This document shows, piece after piece, positions 58,856-64,000 of a stretch of 64,000 nt of DNA. The translations under genes were made by a program, and so were the position numbers. Positions within the stretch are counted from its first letter, which is position 1, and each line of letters opens with the position of its first letter. Source of the DNA: Ramlibacter algicola (GTDB taxonomy: Bacteria > Pseudomonadota > Gammaproteobacteria > Burkholderiales > Burkholderiaceae_C); NCBI RefSeq assembly GCF_016641735.1, contig NZ_JAEDAO010000001.1:1116001-1180000 (forward strand). Direction: 5' to 3'. The notes beneath the pieces are model-generated. The model did not search any database, had not been told where the DNA came from, and was given only the letters and a program-made list of their open reading frames with translations.

Positions 58856-59962
58856 TCAGCCCTGGCGTTGGTAGAGCTCCAGCCGCTGCACCGGGGTCGA
58901 CTGCGCGCCTTGCGATGCTTCCAGCTGCACGTCCAGCCGCGCGCCTGGCGGCACGGCCTGGGCGCCGAGCCCGAAACTGAAATTTCCGTTCGCGTCGGCC
59001 TGCACACGCTGCTGCGTCACGGGCAGCGCCACGGTCGCGCGGCCCGCGGGTGCCGGCGCGATGGCATGCACCTGCGCGTGCACCGTGGCGAACGGCGTCG
59101 TGCGTCCCCGCACCAGCACGCTCGAACTCTCGACCGTCGTGCCGGCGGCGGGACTGAGCACCTGCAGGGACAAGGGGGTGGTCGCCGGCACGACGACGGG
59201 CACGACGGTCGTCGATGCGGCGCCCAGCGTGGTCGTCGGCGACGCCGAGGCCACCAGCGGACCGGACAGCTGCGCCGACGACACGACATCGCCCTGGCGA
59301 AGCGTCGCGACGATCGGTCCGGATTGCACGCTGTCCGTCGTGCGCAGCGTGTAGCGGCCGACGTAGTGGCCCGGGCGGCCTTCGCGCAGCGGCAGCGCGT
59401 CCGCGATCCCGGGGACGCTGACGCTGGCGCGCGCTCCCGGCGTGCCGTCGACGACGAACCGCAGTTCGGATCCGGGCTGGAGCGATGCGACCGGGTCGGC
59501 ACCGAACGTGTCGATGCGTGGCGGCGTGGCCTGGGCCGCTTGCGCCGGCGCCGCGCCGCGCAGCGCCTGGAAGCTGCCGGGGAAGTCGAACTTGGAAATC
59601 ACCATGCGGCCGTTCGCCCGCAAGGTGGCCTGGATCGGCTGCGACACGTCGATGCGGTCGGCGCGGCCTAGCGTGTAGCGCCCCGTGTACAGCCCGGGCG
59701 CTCGCTCGTGCAGCGCGATCGAGATGCCACTGCCCACCAGCTGCACCCGCGCTTGCGCACGCGGCGTGCCTCGGACGGTGAAGTCGAGCGTCGAGCCCTG
59801 GGTCAGCCCGGCGTCGGCGTTGACCTCGAGGCTGTCGACGACTGGCGATGCCGCAGCGGTTTGCTGAGGGTGCGCGGGCAGAGGCAGCAGGGCCGGCCAG
59901 GCCAGCGCCAGCGCGAGCAGGTGGGAGGGGCGGAGCAGGGGGGAACGTTGGGCGGCACGCAT
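58856..59962 (-). CDS. Exported protein with duplicated beta domains
   Basis: Protein of 368 aa with a signal peptide (about 1-35, ending AHPQQ). Residues 45-130 and 150-240 are two copies of one domain, sharing the pattern GTPxAxAxV, then ExxPGxYxGRYTL and a later ATLR. A third Ig-like domain (about 270-365, with SPAAGTTVESSSVLVRG) ends the chain. This looks like a surface or periplasmic beta-sandwich protein. I do not know its function. Confidence 0.78.
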   Translation of the reverse strand: MRAAQRSPLLRPSHLLALALAWPALLPLPAHPQQTAAASPVVDSLEVNADAGLTQGSTLDFTVRGTPRAQARVQLVGSGISIALHERAPGLYTGRYTLGRADRIDVSQPIQATLRANGRMVISKFDFPGSFQALRGAAPAQAAQATPPRIDTFGADPVASLQPGSELRFVVDGTPGARASVSVPGIADALPLREGRPGHYVGRYTLRTTDSVQSGPIVATLRQGDVVSSAQLSGPLVASASPTTTLGAASTTVVPVVVPATTPLSLQVLSPAAGTTVESSSVLVRGRTTPFATVHAQVHAIAPAPAGRATVALPVTQQRVQADANGNFSFGLGAQAVPPGARLDVQLEASQGAQSTPVQRLELYQRQG

Positions 59963-60110
59963 GGCGGTCTCGCGGGGCGGCGACGTGCATCCAAGGTAGG
60001 CGTCGCCCGAGTGCCTGGGTGTAGGCCTCCCCCGGTCGGACCAGTAGGAGCGCGCAAGGGCATGCTGTCGCCGCTGCCCGGACACCGCCCTCGCGGACGA
60101 GCCACGCACC

Positions 60111-61331
60111 TCAGCCGGCCTGGAACAGGTCGGGCGTGTGTTCCTCGACGCGCAACGGCGCTGCCACGGCAGTTGCCTCGGTGCTGCCCGCGCGGGCGAG
60201 CTTGCCCACGCGAACGCCGAGCAGCCGCAGCTTGCGGTCGAGCGGCACGCGCTTGAGGCACAACCCGGCGACACGGCGGATCGCCTTCGCGTCGTCGGTG
60301 AAGTGCTCGAGCGTGTGGTCTCGCGTCGCGGTGCGGAAATCGTCGTAGCGCAGCTTGATGCCGATCGTCTTGCCGACGTAGCCCTTGCGGCGCAGGTCGT
60401 CGGCGACGCGCTCGCACAGGTCGGTGAAGATCGCGCCGAGTTCCGCGCGGTCGCGCACCGCATGCAGATCGCGATCGAAGGTGGTCTCGCGGCTCATGGA
60501 GACCGGCTCGCTCTCGGTGACCACCGGCCGGTCGTCGCGGCCCCACGCCACGTTGTGCATCCAGCGCCCGGTGGACTGGCCGAAGTTGTCGACCAGCCAT
60601 TCAGGGTCCTGCGCCGCGAGGTCGCCGATGGTGTGCACGTGCAGGCGCAGCAGCTTGGCTTCCGCCTTCGGCCCGATGCCGTTGATCTTGCGCACGGCCA
60701 GCGGCCAGATGCGCGATTGCAGGTCGTCCTCGTGGACGATCGAGATGCCATTGGGCTTGTTGAACTCGCTGGCCATCTTGGCGAGCAGCTTGTTCGGCGC
60801 CACGCCGATCGAGCAGGTCAGGCGCGTCGCCTCGAAGATCGATTTCTGGATCAGGCGTGCCAGCACGCGACCACCTTCGCGCTGGCCGCCGGGGACGTCG
60901 GTGAAGTCGATGTAGACCTCGTCGATCCCGCGGTCCTCGACCACCGGCGCGATGTCGCGGATGACGGCCTTGAACGCGCGCGACAGGCGCCGCACCTCGT
61001 CGAAATCGGCCGGCAGCACGATGGCCTGCGGGCACAGGCGCGCCGCCTTCATCATGCCCATCGCGGAGCCGACGCCGAACTGGCGCGCGGGGTAGGTGGC
61101 GGTGGTGATCACGCCGCGGCCGACGTAGTCCTTGAGCAGCGGAAAGGCGCCGGCCGGGATCTCGGAGAGCGGCCGGTCCGAGAAGCGCTCGCGCACCATC
61201 TCGTCGACGCGCCGGCGTCCGCCGCCGATCACCACCGGCAGGCCCTTGAGCTGCGGATAGCGCAGCAACTCCACCGACGCGAAGAAGGCGTCCATGTCCA
61301 GGTGGGCGATGCGGCGCTTGGGGGCGGTCAC
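60111..61331 (-). CDS. dinB: DNA polymerase IV (Y family)
   Basis: Error-prone translesion polymerase of 406 aa. The catalytic residues lie in HLDMDAFFASVELL and RGIDEVYIDF, and the CSIGVAPNKLLAKMASE segment and little-finger domain follow. It ends with a PDLFQ stretch resembling a beta-clamp-binding motif. The GTG at 61331 is chosen because the conserved start follows it and a GACAAT lies 6 nt upstream. It is divergent from the hemoglobin gene. Confidence 0.94.
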   Translation of the reverse strand: MTAPKRRIAHLDMDAFFASVELLRYPQLKGLPVVIGGGRRRVDEMVRERFSDRPLSEIPAGAFPLLKDYVGRGVITTATYPARQFGVGSAMGMMKAARLCPQAIVLPADFDEVRRLSRAFKAVIRDIAPVVEDRGIDEVYIDFTDVPGGQREGGRVLARLIQKSIFEATRLTCSIGVAPNKLLAKMASEFNKPNGISIVHEDDLQSRIWPLAVRKINGIGPKAEAKLLRLHVHTIGDLAAQDPEWLVDNFGQSTGRWMHNVAWGRDDRPVVTESEPVSMSRETTFDRDLHAVRDRAELGAIFTDLCERVADDLRRKGYVGKTIGIKLRYDDFRTATRDHTLEHFTDDAKAIRRVAGLCLKRVPLDRKLRLLGVRVGKLARAGSTEATAVAAPLRVEEHTPDLFQAG

Positions 61332-61337
61332 GGCGCA

Positions 61338-61343
61338 ATTGTC
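61338..61343 (-). promoter_or_regulatory. -10-like hexamer GACAAT, 6 nt before dinB start
   Basis: On the minus strand GACAAT is followed by TGCGCC and the GTG of dinB; no Shine-Dalgarno sequence is present. Confidence 0.35.
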
Positions 61344-61419
61344 GCGGCATCGACGGGGCGCCTCGCGGCGGTCGGCGTGGGAACGTGACCGATTCCCGCA
61401 CGCGACGCGGGTGCACTGA

Positions 61420-61442
61420 AAGATGAGCCGTTGGCTCATCTT
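61420..61442. promoter_or_regulatory. NsrR-type operator upstream of the truncated hemoglobin
   Basis: Two 11-bp arms, AAGATGAGCCG and TGGCTCATCTT, flank one central T and match as an inverted repeat at 10 of 11 positions. The AAGATG...CATCTT ends and the 11-1-11 layout match the known NsrR site. It overlaps a TAAAAT hexamer (61442-61447), so bound repressor would block transcription of the downstream hemoglobin-nsrR pair. Confidence 0.8.
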
Positions 61443-61447
61443 AAAAT
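61442..61447 (+). promoter_or_regulatory. -10-like hexamer TAAAAT, 6 nt before the hemoglobin start
   Basis: TAAAAT is followed by CGCGGC and the ATG at 61454. It touches the right arm of the NsrR-type operator. No Shine-Dalgarno sequence is present. Confidence 0.45.
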
Positions 61448-61453
61448 CGCGGC

Positions 61454-61879
61454 ATGCCCGATCCTGATCTCTGCACCGAAGACGAGGTGCACGCCCTGGT
61501 CCATGGTTTCTACGGGCGGGTGCGCAGCGATGCCGTGCTCGGCCCCGTCTTCGATCGCCACATCGGCGACTGGGGCCCGCACCTGGCGAAGATGGTCGAC
61601 TTCTGGTCCGGTGCGCTTCGCGGCACCGCGCGCTTCCGCGGCACGCCGATGCCCAAGCACATCGCGCTCCCAGGGTTGTCGGCGGACCTGTTCCAGCGCT
61701 GGCTGGCGCTGTTCGCGGAAACCACCGCCAGCCTGCCGAATGCGCCGATGCGCGAACGTGCCAACGAACTGGCGCACCGCATCGCGCAGAGCCTCTGGTA
61801 CGGCTACCAGATGAGCCGCGGCATGGACACGCTCACCGAGTCCGCCAACCTCGCTGCACCGGCCGCTCGGGCGGCCTGA
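61454..61879 (+). CDS. Group III truncated hemoglobin
   Basis: Heme protein of 141 aa, a class linked to nitric-oxide or oxygen chemistry. Tyr20 (B10) in HGFYGRVRSD and the proximal His69 in PMPKHIAL align with the Campylobacter Ctb protein, and FQRWLALF follows. The operator just upstream and the NsrR-like regulator 12 nt downstream suggest that it removes nitric oxide under control of that regulator. No ribosome-binding site is seen. Confidence 0.92.
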   Translation: MPDPDLCTEDEVHALVHGFYGRVRSDAVLGPVFDRHIGDWGPHLAKMVDFWSGALRGTARFRGTPMPKHIALPGLSADLFQRWLALFAETTASLPNAPMRERANELAHRIAQSLWYGYQMSRGMDTLTESANLAAPAARAA

Positions 61880-61890
61880 GCAGGCTCCCC

Positions 61891-62340
61891 ATGCGGCTCG
61901 CGCACATGACCGACTGCGCCATCCGGCTGCTGGTCTACGTGGGCCAGCGCGACGAGCGCCTGTGCACGATCGCGGAGGTGGCGGCGGCCTACCGCCTGTC
62001 CGAGACGCACCTGATGAAGATCACGCACCAGCTCGCGCTGGCGGGCTGGCTGCGGACGGTGCGCGGCAAGGGCGGGGGCATCCGCCTGGCCAAGCCGGCG
62101 GCGGAGATCCCGCTGGGAGCCGTCGTGCGCACGATGGAACCTGACTTCGCCCTCGTCGAATGCTTCGCGACGGCCAACACTTGCACGCTCACCGGTGATT
62201 GCGTGCTCGCCGGCGTGATGGGCGATGCGTTGCAGCGCTTCATGGAGCACCTCGACCAGCACACGCTGGCCGACGTGTTGCCGCAACCGCTGACGGCGCT
62301 CAAGCCCGTGCGCCTGTGGCGGCTCGTCAAGGCGGCCTGA
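61891..62340 (+). CDS. nsrR: Rrf2-family regulator, NsrR-like
   Basis: Iron-sulfur repressor of 149 aa. It begins MRLAHMTDCAIRLLVYV with Asp8, a cluster ligand in Streptomyces NsrR, and has the winged-helix SETHLMKITHQLALAGW and RGKGGGIRLAKPA. Three cysteines (91, 98, 104) form the cluster site; in E. coli they are 91, 96 and 102. It probably senses nitric oxide and represses itself and the hemoglobin gene through the site at 61420-61442. IscR or another Rrf2 member is less likely. Confidence 0.88.
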   Translation: MRLAHMTDCAIRLLVYVGQRDERLCTIAEVAAAYRLSETHLMKITHQLALAGWLRTVRGKGGGIRLAKPAAEIPLGAVVRTMEPDFALVECFATANTCTLTGDCVLAGVMGDALQRFMEHLDQHTLADVLPQPLTALKPVRLWRLVKAA

Positions 62341-62395
62341 CTCGCCACCGCCCCGGTGCGGGTGCCAGAATCGCGCACCGCGTCCAGGAGGCTCC

Positions 62396-62743
62396 ATGAC
62401 CTACCGTTCCAGCTGCCATTGCGGCAACGTCGCCATCGAGGTCGAAGGCACCATCGACCAGGCGATCTCCTGCAACTGCTCGATCTGCCAGCGCAAGGGA
62501 TCGCTGCTCTGGTTCGTGCCGAAGGCGCAATCGAAGCTGCTGACGGACGACGCCAACGCGGCGACCTACCTGTTCAACAAGCACCTGATCCGGCACCGCT
62601 TCTGCAAGACCTGCGGCATGCATCCTTACGCCGAGGGCAAGGACCCGAAGGGCAACGAGATGGTCGCGGTGAACGTGCGCTGCATCGAGGGCATCGATCT
62701 CGCGTCGGTGCCGGTGATGGAGTACGACGGCCGCTCGAAGTGA
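62396..62743 (+). CDS. GFA/CENP-V-domain protein
   Basis: Zinc protein of 115 aa with the cysteine pattern of the GFA family: SCHCGNVAIE, SCNCSICQRKG and FCKTCGMHPY. The family is named for a glutathione-dependent formaldehyde-activating enzyme, but many members act on other substrates or have no known one. AGGAG lies before the ATG. It follows nsrR by 55 nt and could be part of the same unit, although its own ribosome site and a CAGAAT hexamer at 62366 permit separate transcription. Confidence 0.88.
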   Translation: MTYRSSCHCGNVAIEVEGTIDQAISCNCSICQRKGSLLWFVPKAQSKLLTDDANAATYLFNKHLIRHRFCKTCGMHPYAEGKDPKGNEMVAVNVRCIEGIDLASVPVMEYDGRSK

Positions 62744-62755
62744 GGCGGCGCCGCT

Positions 62756-63574
62756 TCAGTCCCTGAAGCGCAGCGTGAGCGGCTTCAGCGCGGGATGCCG
62801 CGGCTGCATCGTCCACGCTTCGCCGGCGCGCACCGGGTAAGCCGCGGTCAGCGTTCCCGTCGTCACGATCTCGCCTGCCCGCAAGGGTGGCAACGCGGGT
62901 TGCTTCGCCAGCAGGTCCACCAAGTGGGCCAGCGCTGCGAGCGGGCTGCCCAGCGCATTGGCGCCGCGGCCGACCTCGACCAGCTGTCCGTCGCGGTGCA
63001 GTTCGACTTCGACCGCCGCGAGAGCGAGTTCCGCATCGGTGCCGATGCTCGCCAGCGGCACCGTCTCGCCCACGATGAGGGCGCCGTGCAGGCCGCCGTC
63101 GGCGATGGTGTCCGCCGCCTGGAACTTCCAGTGCGGGAAATGCGACTGCACGACTTCGAACGCTGGCGCGACCCAGTCGATGCAGCCGGCGAGATCGCGG
63201 ATCGCCAGGCCCGCGCGCGGCGCACTGCGCAGGCACAGCGCGATCTCCGGCTCCAGCCGCGGCTCGGCGAAGTGCGACACCGTGACGTCGAGGTCGGCCA
63301 TGCCGGGACCGCGCAGCGTGTGCGCGTACACGTGGCCCCAGATCGGGTGGTGCACGCCGTACTCGGGCCAGATCGCGCGGTTGGTGAAACCGATCTTGCG
63401 CCCCCGCGGCTGCGCGCCGGCGGCCAGGCGTTCATGGTGCACGCGGTCGGCGACCGTGTAGGCGTGCTCCAGCGAGAAGCCCGGATGCGTGCTGGTCAGC
63501 GGCGCGACCTGGCGGACGTCGTCCTGCGCCTGGCGCATCTCGTTCGCGATGGCGTCGAGCGCGCGCGCGACCAT
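62756..63574 (-). CDS. 2-keto-4-pentenoate hydratase-like protein
   Basis: FAH-superfamily enzyme of 272 aa of the MhpD/4-oxalocrotonate decarboxylase type. AHTLRGPG, RLEPEIALCL with the metal-binding Glu, FEVVQSHFPHWKF and EIVTTGTLTAAYPV are typical. It may hydrate 2-oxopent-4-enoate or a related acid from aromatic breakdown, but no other meta-cleavage gene is near. It follows the alpha-hydroxy-acid oxidase gene directly and is probably in one operon with it. Confidence 0.86.
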   Translation of the reverse strand: MVARALDAIANEMRQAQDDVRQVAPLTSTHPGFSLEHAYTVADRVHHERLAAGAQPRGRKIGFTNRAIWPEYGVHHPIWGHVYAHTLRGPGMADLDVTVSHFAEPRLEPEIALCLRSAPRAGLAIRDLAGCIDWVAPAFEVVQSHFPHWKFQAADTIADGGLHGALIVGETVPLASIGTDAELALAAVEVELHRDGQLVEVGRGANALGSPLAALAHLVDLLAKQPALPPLRAGEIVTTGTLTAAYPVRAGEAWTMQPRHPALKPLTLRFRD

Positions 63575-63575
63575 C

Positions 63576-64000
63576 TCAGTACCCCCGCGGCGTGCCGGTC
63601 GGGTAGCTGCCTGGCAGCAGGATGGACGTGTCCACGCTGGCGACGTCGGTGCGGCCGCAGAAGGCCATCGACAGTTCGAGTTCGCGGTGGATGATCTCCA
63701 GCGTGCGCGTCACGCCCGCTTCGCCCATCGCGCCCAGGCCGTACAGCATCGCGCGGCCGATGTAGGTGCCCTTGGCACCCAGCGCCACCGCCTTGAGCAC
63801 GTGCTGGCCCGAGCGGATGCCGCCGTCCATGTGCACCTCGATGCGGTTGCCCACTTCCTGCACGATCTCCGGCAGCGCGGAGATGGAAGAGGGCGCGCCA
63901 TCGAGCTGGCGCCCGCCGTGGTTGGACACGACCAGCGCGTCGGCGCCGGAGTCGACGGCGAGCCGCGCGTCCTCGACGTCCTGGATGCCCTTGAGGATCA
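63576..64000 (-). CDS. FMN-dependent alpha-hydroxy-acid oxidase/dehydrogenase (partial, N-terminus outside window)
   Basis: The last 141 residues of a lactate/glycolate oxidase-type enzyme. The frame is open to the edge, beginning ILKGIQDVEDARLAVDSGAD, then VVSNHGGRQLDG with the catalytic His and Arg, and HMDGGIRSGQHVLKAVALGA for the FMN phosphate. It should oxidise an L-2-hydroxy acid to the 2-oxo acid. The exact substrate cannot be told. The hydratase-like gene starts 1 nt after its stop. Confidence 0.92.
   Translation of the reverse strand, partial: ILKGIQDVEDARLAVDSGADALVVSNHGGRQLDGAPSSISALPEIVQEVGNRIEVHMDGGIRSGQHVLKAVALGAKGTYIGRAMLYGLGAMGEAGVTRTLEIIHRELELSMAFCGRTDVASVDTSILLPGSYPTGTPRGY

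Noticed and set aside
59975..60008. Hairpin in the leader of the exported repeat protein
   Set aside because: Only a 7-bp stem with a 15-nt loop in very GC-rich DNA; not distinguishable from background.

Overview
The window is GC-rich, gene-dense chromosomal DNA from a betaproteobacterium of the order Burkholderiales, most likely family Comamonadaceae (Ramlibacter/Variovorax-like). The pointers are the gene orders hemA-prfA-prmC, accB-accC-prmA-DUF3426, pilB-pilC-pilD-coaE-zapD-yacG, rplU-rpmA-obgE-proB and argJ-DUF815-mutT, the TRAP and Liv transporter sets, and an IcmF mutase. I see no prophage, insertion sequence, CRISPR array or plasmid gene. Most of it is core genome, and many genes are joined by ATGA or GTGA stop/start overlaps.

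Layout. 1-3.25 kb: a hybrid sensor kinase and a GMC oxidoreductase cut by the window edge (minus). 3.25-8.7 kb: a leader with a strong intrinsic terminator, then yqiA, an RNase II-family nuclease, and the coupled run tonB-like-aroE-mtgA. 8.7-11.2 kb: a secreted CAP protein and a plsC/cdsA-like lipid pair. 11.2-11.7 kb: a gene-free nested inverted repeat. 11.7-19.2 kb: mpl, an unknown protein, a TlpA thioredoxin, accB, accC, prmA, a DUF3426 protein and a PfkB kinase. 19.2-28.3 kb (minus): an SDR, a complete branched-chain-type ABC transporter (livGFKHM order) and icmF. 28.3-32.7 kb (minus): a PA2779-like protein and a TRAP transporter. 32.9-37.4 kb: an exported FAH-fold protein, a persulfide dioxygenase-rhodanese fusion, argJ, a DUF815 ATPase and mutT. 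37.4-43.1 kb (minus): yacG, zapD, coaE, pilD, pilC, pilB and tRNA-Pro(CGG). 43.1-50.8 kb: ispB divergent from rplU-rpmA-obgE-proB, then a CNP1-like protein, rppH, proS and a lytic transglycosylase. 50.8-55.6 kb (minus): an AAA ATPase, grxD, prmC, prfA and hemA. 55.6-64 kb: a small membrane protein, a prolyl-4-hydroxylase-like protein, a hydrolase, queF, two proteins of unknown function, dinB, a truncated hemoglobin with an NsrR-type regulator, a GFA protein, a hydratase, and an alpha-hydroxy-acid oxidase cut by the edge.

The less ordinary signals are: (1) an NsrR-type palindrome in front of a truncated hemoglobin-nsrR pair, a compact nitric-oxide response unit; (2) ten genes whose start codon lies 6-9 nt after a -10-like hexamer with no ribosome-binding site, suggesting leaderless transcripts; (3) a mosaic repeat at 11.2-11.7 kb that resembles neisserial dRS3/NIME architecture; (4) a QEPP-repeat insertion in the TRAP large permease; (5) an intrinsic terminator just before yqiA with no upstream gene; (6) a palindromic operator over the icmF promoter; and (7) an arginine in place of the Walker A lysine in LivF.
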